Shown piece after piece: positions 7,709 to 15,850 of a stretch of 64,000 bases of DNA. This DNA comes from Rhodosalinus sp041365695 (GTDB lineage Bacteria > Pseudomonadota > Alphaproteobacteria > Rhodobacterales > Rhodobacteraceae): the NCBI RefSeq assembly GCF_041365695.1, contig NZ_JBGFSJ010000004.1, positions 437,581 to 501,580 on the forward strand, written 5' to 3'. The translations under genes were made by a program, and so were the position numbers. Under the pieces are notes generated by a model, which saw only the letters and a list, made by a program, of their open reading frames with translations, searched no databases and had not been told where the DNA came from. The stretch's first letter is position 1. Every line of letters begins with the position of its first letter.

Positions 7709-8605
7709 ATGGCCATTCTGATCGACGACACCACGAAAGTCCTGGTGCAGGGGATGTCCGGCCGCATCGGCCGCTTCCACGCAGAGGAGATGATCGCCCA
7801 CGGCACCAACGTCGTGGCCGGCGTCACGCCCGGCAAGGGCGGCGACGAGGTGCTGGGCCGCCCGGTCTTCGACACGGTGCGCGCCGCGGTGGCGGCCACG
7901 GGCGCCGAGGCGAGCCTCGTCTTCGTGCCACCCCCCTTCGCCGCCGACGCGATCATGGAGGCCGCCGACGCCGGCATCCGCACGGCGGTCTGCGTAACCG
8001 ACGGGATCCCCGCGCAGGACATGATGGAAGTGAAGCGCTTCCTCCGCCGCTACCCGCGCGAGCGCAAGATGCGCCTCATCGGGCCAAATTGCGCGGGCGT
8101 CATCTCGCCCGGAAAAGGCTTCATGGGGATCATGCCGCCCCACATCTACACGCCGGGGCGGGTCGGCATCGTCGGCCGTTCGGGCACGCTCGGCTACGAG
8201 GCGGCGAGCCAGATGCAGATGCTCGGCATCGGCGTTTCCACCTCCGTGGGCATCGGGGGCGACCCGATCAACGGCTCGTCCTTCCGCGACATCCTCGAGC
8301 TTTTCGAAGCGGACGCCGAGACCGACGCGGTGATGCTGATCGGCGAGATCGGCGGCCCGCAGGAGGCGGAGGCCGCGGCCTACGTCCAGGAGCGGATGAA
8401 GAAGCCCGTCGTGGCCTATATCGCCGGCCTCTCCGCGCCGAAGGGCCGCAAGATGGGCCACGCCGGCGCGATCATCTCGGCCTTCGGCGAAAGCGCCCAG
8501 GAAAAGGTGGAGATCCTTTCCGAGGCGGGCATCACCGTCGCGCCCAACCCCTCCGCGATGGGCGAGACGATGGCCCGGGTGCTCGAGGCGCGCGCTGCGT
8601 CCTGA
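7709..8605 (+). CDS. mtkB: Malate-CoA ligase alpha subunit (succinyl-CoA synthetase alpha-like)
   Basis: A protein of 298 residues. It opens with the CoA-binding Rossmann segment (MAILIDDTTKVLVQGMSGRIG) and carries the phosphohistidine loop GRKMGHAGAI (His near residue 251) that relays phosphate during catalysis. GIGGDPINGSSFRDIL and IGEIGG are further family hallmarks. GGGAGGA stands just before the ATG, and the spacing to mtkA (11 bases) indicates co-translation. Malyl-CoA lyase, hydroxypyruvate reductase and PEP carboxylase, needed for a full serine cycle, are not in this window. Confidence 0.82.
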   Translation: MAILIDDTTKVLVQGMSGRIGRFHAEEMIAHGTNVVAGVTPGKGGDEVLGRPVFDTVRAAVAATGAEASLVFVPPPFAADAIMEAADAGIRTAVCVTDGIPAQDMMEVKRFLRRYPRERKMRLIGPNCAGVISPGKGFMGIMPPHIYTPGRVGIVGRSGTLGYEAASQMQMLGIGVSTSVGIGGDPINGSSFRDILELFEADAETDAVMLIGEIGGPQEAEAAAYVQERMKKPVVAYIAGLSAPKGRKMGHAGAIISAFGESAQEKVEILSEAGITVAPNPSAMGETMARVLEARAAS

Positions 8606-8618
8606 ACCGCGCGCGCCC

Positions 8619-8651
8619 TGCCCGCTGCTTCCCGGCGCGGCGGGCATCTTT
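8619..8651 (+). terminator. Possible terminator after mtkB
   Basis: A 7-bp stem TGCCCGC / GCGGGCA encloses a 13-base loop and is followed by TCTTTC. It starts 14 bases after the mtkB stop. The stem is short and the T tract poor, so this is a weak call. Confidence 0.3.
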
Positions 8652-8886
8652 CGCGGATAACCACGCAGAAGGCCCACGCCCCTGCGCCGCAACCGACGGC
8701 ACCATGCCGGACAACGCCATGTGCCTCCTCGCCGGCGGCACCGGATCCTTCGGGGGCGCGAACCTCGATCGAGCCGGCCACCGGCAGGAGGCGAGCGGCG
8801 CGACCCTCGATCGTCCGTGGCCGACACACTGCGGCTTGGTGCTCCGGGACCCTGACCTGACCGCCACGGCCCGACATCTTTCGCAC

Positions 8887-8917
8887 TTGATCTTCCCGTC
8901 ACTGGAGGCTTCATCCT
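8887..8917 (+). promoter_or_regulatory. MerR/CueR-type promoter for the DUF411 gene
   Basis: TTGATC (8887-8892) and CATCCT (8912-8917) are separated by exactly 19 bases, the lengthened spacer typical of promoters activated by MerR-family metal sensors. The spacer contains the imperfect dyad CTTCCC...GGAGG, close to the CTTCC/GGAAG core of copper-responsive CueR sites. It ends 34 bases before the start codon of the DUF411 gene. Confidence 0.55.
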
Positions 8918-8951
8918 CCTTGTTCAGCGAAACGATGGGAGGATCCTGTAC

Positions 8952-9407
8952 ATGCAACGTCAAGTCGCGCCGTTTTCCATGGCCGCCGCGCTCCTCGCGC
9001 TTCTGCCGACGCTCGCCACGGCCCAGACCGTGCACGTGGCCAAGACGTCGGGCTGCGGCTGTTGCGTCGCATGGATGGATCACATGGAAGAGCACGGCTT
9101 CCGGGCGACCGGGGAGGACGTGTTCGGTGGCGCGCTCGTGCGGATGAAACTGGACAGGGGCGTGCCCGCCGGTATGGCGTCATGCCATACCGCCACGGTC
9201 GATGGCTACGTCATCGAGGGCCACGTGCCCGCCGCGGACGTGCGCCGGCTTCTCGAAGAGCGGCCCGATGCGGTCGGCCTCGCGGTGCCGGACATGCCTC
9301 TCGGCTCACCGGGGATGGATTTCGGCAGCCGGACGGAACCCTATGACGTCCATCTCATCCGGCGCGACGGCACGACCGAGGTCTTTTCCTCGCACCCGGG
9401 CGATTGA
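8952..9407 (+). CDS. DUF411 periplasmic metal-binding protein
   Basis: A protein of 151 residues. A signal peptide (about residues 1-25, ending LATAQ) predicts export. The mature part begins with the family motif KTSGCGCCVAWMDHM, a closely spaced Cys cluster, and contains ASCHTATVDGYVIEGHVP, DUF411 hallmarks. Family members are usually linked to copper or other metal resistance genes. GGAGG lies upstream of the ATG. The CueR-like promoter immediately upstream supports copper-responsive expression; no copper ATPase or oxidase gene is adjacent, so it appears to be a single-gene unit. Confidence 0.82.
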   Translation: MQRQVAPFSMAAALLALLPTLATAQTVHVAKTSGCGCCVAWMDHMEEHGFRATGEDVFGGALVRMKLDRGVPAGMASCHTATVDGYVIEGHVPAADVRRLLEERPDAVGLAVPDMPLGSPGMDFGSRTEPYDVHLIRRDGTTEVFSSHPGD

Positions 9408-9515
9408 GCGCCGGGAAGCTGGTCGGCCTCAGCGCGCGGGCCTTCGGGACACCAAGCGGCGCGATCCTTGTCGGCCAGCCCCTGCGGGGCCGGTGGGCCG
9501 TGCAGGACAGGGCGC

Positions 9516-10790
9516 CTAGTTCAGGAACCAGAGGCTCGCGCCCCCCGCCGCGATCACCGCCGTGTAGATCCCGGCCACGCGCATGCCCAGTTGCCGGTTG
9601 CCCGCGACAAGGGCGATCCCGCCCTTCACGGCGGTGTTGACGGCCGCGGCGATGAAAATGGCGATCGCCCCGCTTTGCACTGCGAGATCGCCGCCGACCA
9701 GCCGCGAGACGGAGATCGTCAGCGCGTCCACGTCGGTGACGCCGGAGAGGGCGGCGGCGGCGAAGACCCCGCGCTCGCCCAGCCACGACCGAAGGTAGTG
9801 CATTCCCAGCATCACCCCCGCCAGAAGCGCCCCGAAGGAGAACGCGGCCTTCAGTTCGAGCGGGTTGGAGAGCCCCTCCACGCCCTCCATCACCCCGTCA
9901 TCCCGACGTGACAGAAGCTGGACGACCGTACCGCCGGCGAGGCCCGTTGCGGCCATGACGCCCATCGGCATGGCGAGGGGCGCGACGAGCGTGGGCTCGA
10001 ACACCGCGACGAGCACGAGGATACGCAGGAACGTGACCGACCCGGCCAGCACCACGCCCGCCGCGGCCGTGCGCGCGAGAGGCGGGCGGTCGCGCACCAG
10101 CCGGGCCAGCGCCAGCGTCGTCGAGGTCGACGAGGCGAGACCGCCGAAGGCGCCCGTCGCGAGGATGCCGAGACGCGTGCCGACCAGGCGCATCGCAATG
10201 TACCCGAAGAACGACAGGCCCGCCACGATGACCACCGCCCACCAGATCTCGAACGGGTTGAGCACCTCGCCCGGCCCGTACCCGCGGTTGGGCAGAACCG
10301 GCAGCACCACGACGGACAGCACCGCGAGTTGCAGGAGCGCCACGAGCTCGAAGCGCCTGATCCTCGCGACCCAGCCATGAAGAAGCGGCTTCATCGCCAG
10401 CAGCAGGGCCGCGACCACGGCGACCGCCGCGGCGGGCGCCATCCGGCCGAGAACCGCCGCCGCGCCGAGCGCGAAGACGAGCAGAAGGGCGACCTCGGTC
10501 GTCAGGCCCAGGTCGTCGCCCTCCTCAAGCCGCACCCAGTAGCTGACGGCCAGAAGCGCGCCCAACGCCAGGAACGCGAAGGCCAGAAGGGCGGGCGAGG
10601 TCGCCTGCACCAGCCAGCCGCACACGCCGCCCAGCAATCCGGCCAGCGCGAAGGTGCGAATGCCCGCGACACGCGCGCCCTCGGACTCCTCGCGCCCGTG
10701 CCAGCCGCGTTCCAGCCCGAAAAGCAGCCCGATGGCCAGTGCGAGTCCAAGTCGCTGAAAGATCTCGAGGTCATCCATGCGCGCCATCAT
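9516..10790 (-). CDS. MgtC/SapB-family membrane protein with DUF4010 domain
   Basis: A very hydrophobic protein of 424 residues with about a dozen predicted transmembrane helices. The N-terminal third resembles MgtC/SapB (LGLALAIGLLFGLERGW, then AGIRTFALAGLLGGVCG). The remainder matches DUF4010 architecture, with ALSGVTDVDALTISVSRL near the C-terminus. Its transport or signalling function is not established for the family. It lies 88 bases downstream of the Hen1-like methyltransferase gene on the same strand and may be read through from it. The start could be any of three close ATG codons (10790, 10787, 10778). Confidence 0.78.
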   Translation of the reverse strand: MMARMDDLEIFQRLGLALAIGLLFGLERGWHGREESEGARVAGIRTFALAGLLGGVCGWLVQATSPALLAFAFLALGALLAVSYWVRLEEGDDLGLTTEVALLLVFALGAAAVLGRMAPAAAVAVVAALLLAMKPLLHGWVARIRRFELVALLQLAVLSVVVLPVLPNRGYGPGEVLNPFEIWWAVVIVAGLSFFGYIAMRLVGTRLGILATGAFGGLASSTSTTLALARLVRDRPPLARTAAAGVVLAGSVTFLRILVLVAVFEPTLVAPLAMPMGVMAATGLAGGTVVQLLSRRDDGVMEGVEGLSNPLELKAAFSFGALLAGVMLGMHYLRSWLGERGVFAAAALSGVTDVDALTISVSRLVGGDLAVQSGAIAIFIAAAVNTAVKGGIALVAGNRQLGMRVAGIYTAVIAAGGASLWFLN

Positions 10791-10878
10791 GCATCAGAAT
10801 ACCCCCCGCGCCACAAGCGGCATCATGCGGGCGGGACCGTCGCGGGCCGCAGGGCGCGGGCGGGCTTTCCGCGGCCTG

Positions 10879-11511
10879 TCAGGGCGCGGCCGGGACCGGG
10901 TCCGCCCGGTCCGGGCACGGCGCGCGGAACACCGCCATCTGGCTCGCGCCTCCCAGGTCGGGATGACGGCCCGCGATGTCCTGGAAGGTGACGGCATAGC
11001 CCGCCGACCGCGCCGCGCGGCTGCACCACTGCCGGAACCTGCTCCGCGACCACTCGAACCGGTGGTCGGGATGACGGAAGCGGTGCGGCGGCACCCCCAG
11101 CAGCGGATTGAACTCCGCGTTGGGCGTGGTCACCACGACCGCGCCGGGCCGCAACGTGTGAAAGAGCGCCCGTTCGAGCCGCGACAGCCGGTCCGGGTCG
11201 AGATGCTCCATCGTCTCCACCAGAACGGCGCAATCCATGCCGGCAAGCTCCGGCGCCGGGTCCGTCATGGAGGCGGCACGCAGCTCTATCCGGGGCCCGC
11301 AGGACCCGAGGTCGCACAGGCGGCGGCGCAGCCGGTCGAGCGAGGCCGTGCAGATGTCGAGGCCCACGATCTCCTCGATGCCCGGCTCCCGCGCCAGGCG
11401 CAGCAGAAGATCGCCGTCGCCGCAGCCGAGGTCCAGTATTCGCGCGGCCCCGGTCGCGCGCACCGCCGCCAGAACCGCCGCAAGGCGTTCTTCGTGCAGC
11501 CAGCTGGTCAT
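10879..11511 (-). CDS. Stand-alone Hen1-like RNA 3'-terminal 2'-O-methyltransferase domain
   Basis: A protein of 210 residues, about the size of the catalytic C-terminal half of Hen1. It has the SAM motif RILDLGCGDGDLL (residues 25-37), then the Hen1 metal-site pattern ETMEH (E99, E102, H103), VVVTTPNAEFN (126-135) and RHPDHRFEW (146-154). In characterised Hen1 proteins the Glu-Glu-His-His set binds a divalent metal and places a methyl on the 2'-OH of the RNA 3' end. The N-terminal ligase-like half and the partner Pnkp of bacterial RNA-repair operons are absent here. The ATG at 11511 overlaps the upstream methyltransferase stop (ATGA). The RNA target is unknown, and a general SAM methyltransferase cannot be fully excluded. 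Confidence 0.72.
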   Translation of the reverse strand: MTSWLHEERLAAVLAAVRATGAARILDLGCGDGDLLLRLAREPGIEEIVGLDICTASLDRLRRRLCDLGSCGPRIELRAASMTDPAPELAGMDCAVLVETMEHLDPDRLSRLERALFHTLRPGAVVVTTPNAEFNPLLGVPPHRFRHPDHRFEWSRSRFRQWCSRAARSAGYAVTFQDIAGRHPDLGGASQMAVFRAPCPDRADPVPAAP

Positions 11512-12194
11512 GCCGAGCGCCCGCCCGGACGCCGCAGCAACGCCACGTCCTTCACGGGCACCTCGCAGGTCCAGCCCCATTCCGTGGCGAGATGGCGGAA
11601 CGTCGCTTCGCGGTAGAAGGCGACGTGGGTCGGATCCTTGCGGTAGTGCCAGGTCCCGAAACGCGCGTCATCGGTCTGGAAGCAGGTCATCACGGCGAGC
11701 CATCCGCCGGGCCGCACCATCCGGCGCAGGCGCGCGAACGCCTCGCCCGGGCGATGGAAATGCTCGGCCGTCTCGGTGCAGGCGACGAAATCGTGGCTTT
11801 CGGAAAGCGGCGCGGGATCGGGGGCGAAAAAGGGATCGTAGAGCGCCACCGCATGGCCCGCCTCGCGCAGCATGGCGGCGAGCGCCGGGCCGGGTCCGCA
11901 GCCGTAGTCGAGCCCCGACGCCCCCGGCGGCAACCGGTCGAGGAGGGGTTTGGCCAGCCGCGACAGGAAACGGCGATAGCCGGGGTCGTCAGGGTCGTTC
12001 TCGTGGGTGAGATAGAAGGCGCGTTCCTCGTCCCGTGCCGGATGCTGCGCCGGGTGCAGGAACCGCAGACCGCAACCGGGGCAGCGAAAGTAATCCCGCG
12101 CTTCCGCATGGATGAAATGCGCCGCTTTCGCACCGCAGAGCAGGCAGGCGCAGGCGCATCGATGCGGCACCGGCACGTGGACCCGCCCGGTCAT
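11508..12194 (-). CDS. Class I SAM methyltransferase with N-terminal zinc ribbon
   Basis: A protein of 228 residues. The N-terminus has two CxxC pairs (C17/C20 and C38/C41), a probable zinc ribbon, followed by a class I methyltransferase domain (GLDYGCGPGPALAAML, later CTETAEHFHRPGEAFARL and MVRPGGWLAVMT). Zinc-ribbon methyltransferases of this build act on nucleotide-sugars, small molecules or RNA; the target here is unknown. ATG 12194 overlaps the stop of the small upstream gene by ATGA, and its own stop overlaps the Hen1-like gene the same way. The coupling suggests that the three products work together. Confidence 0.75.
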   Translation of the reverse strand: MTGRVHVPVPHRCACACLLCGAKAAHFIHAEARDYFRCPGCGLRFLHPAQHPARDEERAFYLTHENDPDDPGYRRFLSRLAKPLLDRLPPGASGLDYGCGPGPALAAMLREAGHAVALYDPFFAPDPAPLSESHDFVACTETAEHFHRPGEAFARLRRMVRPGGWLAVMTCFQTDDARFGTWHYRKDPTHVAFYREATFRHLATEWGWTCEVPVKDVALLRRPGGRSA

Positions 12195-12535
12195 CGACCC
12201 TCTGCCCGCGCAAGGGCGCCGGCCTGCGTGAACGGCGTGCCGGTATGGGGGGTGCCGAAGATCACGGGCTCCGCCGAGGCCGCGCCCCATGCTCGGCCCG
12301 GCCGATCGGGAAAGCGCGGGTCCGGCAGGCGGTCGGGCCGCGCGGTCCCGCAAGCCGCGCTTTCAAGCCGCCGCGGCGCACGCTCCGGCGCGGTGACGAG
12401 GCCGGTCATCAGGAACGCCTGCCCCGGAACGATCTCGTCGACCTCCAGCGCGCGGCGCAGATCCTGCCGGCGCCGCAAGCCCGGCGCGCCGATGGACGAC
12501 GGGCAGTCGTCCAGGTCCTCGAAGAGACGGCTCAT
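12191..12535 (-). CDS. Small protein resembling a truncated spermidine synthase-like N-terminus
   Basis: An open frame of 114 residues. From memory of alphaproteobacterial proteins, the first 60 residues (MSRLFEDLDDCPSSIG, then LRRRQDL and GQAFLMTGLVTAPERAPRRL) resemble the start of spermidine-synthase-like proteins. The rest, rich in Pro, Arg and Ala, does not continue that family. It may therefore be a decayed or truncated paralogue. In favour of expression are AGGG about 9 bases upstream and a 4-base ATGA overlap with the zinc-ribbon methyltransferase gene. I assign no function; it could also be a chance frame. Confidence 0.42.
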   Translation of the reverse strand: MSRLFEDLDDCPSSIGAPGLRRRQDLRRALEVDEIVPGQAFLMTGLVTAPERAPRRLESAACGTARPDRLPDPRFPDRPGRAWGAASAEPVIFGTPHTGTPFTQAGALARAEGR

Positions 12536-12813
12536 GTCGTTCACCCTGCCCTGACTCCCGAGTTCCGGATGCAGCCTTGTCCGCCGAATCCACCCGCGCA
12601 TCAACCGCAGGCGCGTCCGCGGCATCGGCGATGGCCTTCGGTCATCGCGTCGGCGGGTTGGACCGCGTCAGAAAGACGCGCACCGGTCCGGTCGCAATGC
12701 TGACGCTTTGTCGCAAATGATCGGACATGCGGCGCTGCAGCGAAGGCGGCGGCGATCACTGGGTGCAACGTTGGACGGGCATTGCGGTTCCCGGCGACAG
12801 GACAGGGCGGCTC

Positions 12814-14103
12814 ATGTTTCAGATGTTGTCCGGGGTTTGGGCCCTTCTGATCGGCATCGTGCTCATCATGCTGGGCAACGGCATGCATTTCACGCTGATC
12901 GGTCTGCGTGGCGAGATCGAGGGATTTTCCGCCGCAGAGCTCGCCGTGGTCACCTCGGGCTATTTCATGGGCTTCCTGTCGGGCGCGCGGTTCACCCCGT
13001 TGCTGATCCGGCGCGTCGGGCATGTGCGTGTCTTCGCGGCGCTCGGCAGCTTCATGTCGGCGGGGCTGATCGCGTTCACCCTCCTGGCCGAGCCCTGGGC
13101 CTGGACGCTGTTGCGCATCCTCGTGGGGTTCTGCATGTCCGGCATCTACGTTGCGGCCGAGAGCTGGCTGAACAACGCGTCTACCAACGAGACGCGCGGC
13201 AAGATCCTGTCAACCTACATGATCGCGCAAACGTTGGGCATCATCGGCGCGCAGGGGCTGCTGACGCTGGGCGATGCGGCAACCTCTGCGCTTTTCATCG
13301 GGGCATCGATACTGGTGTCGGTCTCCTTCGCGCCGGTGCTTTTGTCCGTCACGCCCGTCCCCGCGGTCGAGGTGGCGCGGCCGATGTCCCTGCGCAAGCT
13401 GTTTTCGAGTTCGCCGCTGGGCACCATCGGGATCTTCCTTCTGGGCAGCGTCTACGCGACGCAATCGGGGATGGGCGCGGTCTTCGGATCGCAGATCGGG
13501 CTGTCCGCGTCGCAGGTCGCGCTTTTCGTCGCCATGCTCTTCGCCGGGGCGCTGGTGCTGCAATACCCGATCGGCTGGCTTTCCGACCAGATGGACCGGC
13601 GCAAGCTGATCTTCGGGGCGGCCCTCCTCGGCGCGGCAGCCTGCGCGATGGGATGGCTCGCCGGCAGCGACGCGCCATGGCTGAAGGACGCCGGGCTCTG
13701 GCCCCTCATGGCCGCCGCCTTCTTCGCGGGCGGCGTGACGACACCGCTTTACGCGCTGTTTCTCGCCTACACCAACGACTTCCTGTCCATCGAGGACATG
13801 CCGGCGGCCTCCGGGGGGCTTGTCTTCACCTTCGGGCTGGGCGCGATCTTCGGGCCGCTGGCGACCGGCTGGGCGATGCAGGAGCTGGGCCCGTTCGCGT
13901 TCTGGCTGGTGCTGGGCGCGACCTTCGCCATCACCGCGATCTATGCGCTCTACCGGATGACGCAGCGCGCCAACCTTCCGGCGGAGGAGACCGAGAGCTA
14001 TCTCGGCGTGTTGCCCACCGCCTCGCCCGTGGCGGTGGAAGCGGCCGGCGCCTGGGCCGCCGACCAGGCCGAGGCCGAACGCGACGGCGACGCCGCGTCC
14101 TGA
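12814..14103 (+). CDS. MFS transporter, YcaD-like
   Basis: A protein of 429 residues with twelve predicted membrane helices. MFS signatures are visible: GYFMGFLSGARFTPLLIRRVGHVRV after helix 2 and GWLSDQMDRRKL in the second half. AESWLNN is typical of the YcaD-like branch. I start at ATG 12814, where the first helix begins at once; the open frame from 12727 would add 29 polar residues. The substrate is unknown. It diverges from the methyltransferase operon and converges with the next MFS gene. Confidence 0.8.
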   Translation: MFQMLSGVWALLIGIVLIMLGNGMHFTLIGLRGEIEGFSAAELAVVTSGYFMGFLSGARFTPLLIRRVGHVRVFAALGSFMSAGLIAFTLLAEPWAWTLLRILVGFCMSGIYVAAESWLNNASTNETRGKILSTYMIAQTLGIIGAQGLLTLGDAATSALFIGASILVSVSFAPVLLSVTPVPAVEVARPMSLRKLFSSSPLGTIGIFLLGSVYATQSGMGAVFGSQIGLSASQVALFVAMLFAGALVLQYPIGWLSDQMDRRKLIFGAALLGAAACAMGWLAGSDAPWLKDAGLWPLMAAAFFAGGVTTPLYALFLAYTNDFLSIEDMPAASGGLVFTFGLGAIFGPLATGWAMQELGPFAFWLVLGATFAITAIYALYRMTQRANLPAEETESYLGVLPTASPVAVEAAGAWAADQAEAERDGDAAS

Positions 14104-14208
14104 CCGCGCCCGCGCCCCCCGCCCTGCATCCTCGCCGGTCGCGTCGCCGGGCGGTTTCCGGGAACGCGCCAGGCGACCGCGATGCGGCGCGGCGACAAGG
14201 ATCGCGCA

Positions 14209-15453
14209 TCAGCCATGCATGGCGGCCGGAACCCTCAACGGACGGTCGCTGGCGTGGCGGTCGCGCAGCAGAACCGCCGTCGCCGCGGGCAAAAGCGCGA
14301 CACCCAGGAACGTCGCGCCGGTCCCGATGGCATCCGCCGCGACACCCGCGATCGCCGGTCCCAGGACGCTGCCCGCGGCCGTGGCCAGAAGGGCCGCGGT
14401 GAAACTGAGCGACGGCAGGGCGGGAAACAGGCGCTCGGACCAGACGGCAAGCACGGCGCTCGTCATCATGACGTGCACGCCCTGCAACCCGGCCGACGGA
14501 ACCAGCCCGGCCCAGCTGTCCGGCAGGATCGCGGCCAGCGCCAGCGACAGCGCCCCGGCCAGCATCACGAACCGCAACAGCCAGGGCAGGCCTATGGCCG
14601 TCTTCACACGGCCCGTGAAAAGCCCGGCCAGCCCGAAAAGGCCGTAGACGACGAAGACGAGACCCGGCGTCGCCGCGGCGGGCAGGCCCGGCACGCCGCC
14701 GCGGTCCAGCATGTGGTCGGCCGCGAAGGATATGTAGACCGCCGAGGTAATCCCGTAGACGAAGGCGATCACGAAGAGCGGAAGCGCCCCGCTGCGCAGA
14801 AGCTCGCGCCACCCTTTTTCGGGTATGCCGTTGGGGTCCCTCTCGACATCGCGCAAGGCGGCATGATTGGCCAGCAGGGCAAGCGCGCTCGCGACCGCGA
14901 AGCCCGTCCAGCACAACCGCCAGGACAGCCCCATCATCACCATGGCCAGCGCCGCGAGACCGGCCGCCGCGATCCCGACGCTGGTGCCGGTGCTGATCTC
15001 CGAAAGGGCCCTCGGCCGGTCGACGTCCCGGACCTTGCGATGCACCGCGTCGTTGAAGGGCGTCCAGGCGAACCCGGCGCTTGACGCGGCAAAAAAGACG
15101 CCCACCGCCAGGACGAAGACGTTCTGCGCCACGGCGACGACCGACATGCCGAGCGTCGCGGCGATCAGCCCCGATAGAACGGGCACCTGCGGCCCCCGCC
15201 GCATGAGCAGGCCCTGCGCGACGAGCAACCCGAGGAAGAAGCCGAAGAAACCGAGGCTCGACACGAATCCGATCTGGGATGTCGACATCGAGAAGGCCGA
15301 CCTGAACTCGGGCACGAAGAGCCCGAAGCCCATGCGCCCGGGGCCGTAACTGATCGCGGTCGCGGCAAAGCCGGCGACGGAAAGGCTCTGGAAATAGGTG
15401 ATGCCACCCTCCCGCGACTGCCGCGCTCCCCGCAGAGTTGACGTCTCGTCCAT
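14209..15453 (-). CDS. MFS transporter, YbfB/YjiJ-like
   Basis: A protein of 414 residues with twelve predicted helices. The N-terminal pattern SYGPGRMGFGLFVPEFRSAFSMSTSQIG is characteristic of the YbfB/YjiJ group of MFS carriers. Other helices are clear (LGFFGFFLGLLVAQGLLM, ALLATAAGSVLGPAIAGVAAD). Substrates of this branch are poorly known. The gene is monocistronic, convergent with the YcaD-like gene and followed upstream by about 400 bases without genes. Confidence 0.8.
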   Translation of the reverse strand: MDETSTLRGARQSREGGITYFQSLSVAGFAATAISYGPGRMGFGLFVPEFRSAFSMSTSQIGFVSSLGFFGFFLGLLVAQGLLMRRGPQVPVLSGLIAATLGMSVVAVAQNVFVLAVGVFFAASSAGFAWTPFNDAVHRKVRDVDRPRALSEISTGTSVGIAAAGLAALAMVMMGLSWRLCWTGFAVASALALLANHAALRDVERDPNGIPEKGWRELLRSGALPLFVIAFVYGITSAVYISFAADHMLDRGGVPGLPAAATPGLVFVVYGLFGLAGLFTGRVKTAIGLPWLLRFVMLAGALSLALAAILPDSWAGLVPSAGLQGVHVMMTSAVLAVWSERLFPALPSLSFTAALLATAAGSVLGPAIAGVAADAIGTGATFLGVALLPAATAVLLRDRHASDRPLRVPAAMHG

Positions 15454-15850
15454 GGCGTCTCGTACCGCGCGTCGCGCTTCCGGGGCTGTCCGACGAGCAT
15501 GCTCTGTCGGCGAGACCCAGTGGTCGGACAGGTTGCGCGTGGGCGCTTATTATTCGATCGACGGGCCGTGGCCTGTCAACATGTATGCACTGGCAACGAA
15601 GTTCGGCGCCGCTTGATCAGAGGTGGCCGGCTCATTGTGCAAAAACCGTTCGCAGTTGAGCATCTCCGACGTGTAGGGCGGTGACGCGGACTGTGACAAT
15701 TCGGCATTGCGTCCGCAGCAACGTGCAAAAGCGGCCGATCGCCATGCCAACCGTTACCTACGTCAGTGCGCGCACTGGCTCTAAGGGCCCGCCCCCAAGT
15801 GAACAACGCGGGGGCGAGTTTTGTCGCTTCTAGAGAGGAGGTGCGGCTTC
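15454..15850. other. Gene-free region upstream of the MFS gene
   Basis: No reliable coding frame is seen. It should contain the promoter of the leftward MFS gene and, at its right end, a hairpin that may end the autotransporter transcript. I recognise no RNA gene here. Confidence 0.4.
15790..15822. terminator. Hairpin downstream of the autotransporter gene
   Basis: CGCCCCC (15790-15796) pairs with GGGGGCG (15810-15816), with AGTTTT following on the plus strand. It lies about 30 bases past the stop of the leftward autotransporter gene. On the minus strand the T tract is missing, so it may act only as a weak terminator or transcript end. Confidence 0.3.

Larger units (their letters stand above)
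8606..8951. other. Non-coding gap between mtkB and the DUF411 gene
   Basis: No convincing gene is seen in these 346 bases. The left end has a weak hairpin (8619-8646) that may end the serine-cycle transcript. The right end holds the CueR-like promoter of the DUF411 gene. The middle is GC-rich with no recognisable motif. Confidence 0.5.
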
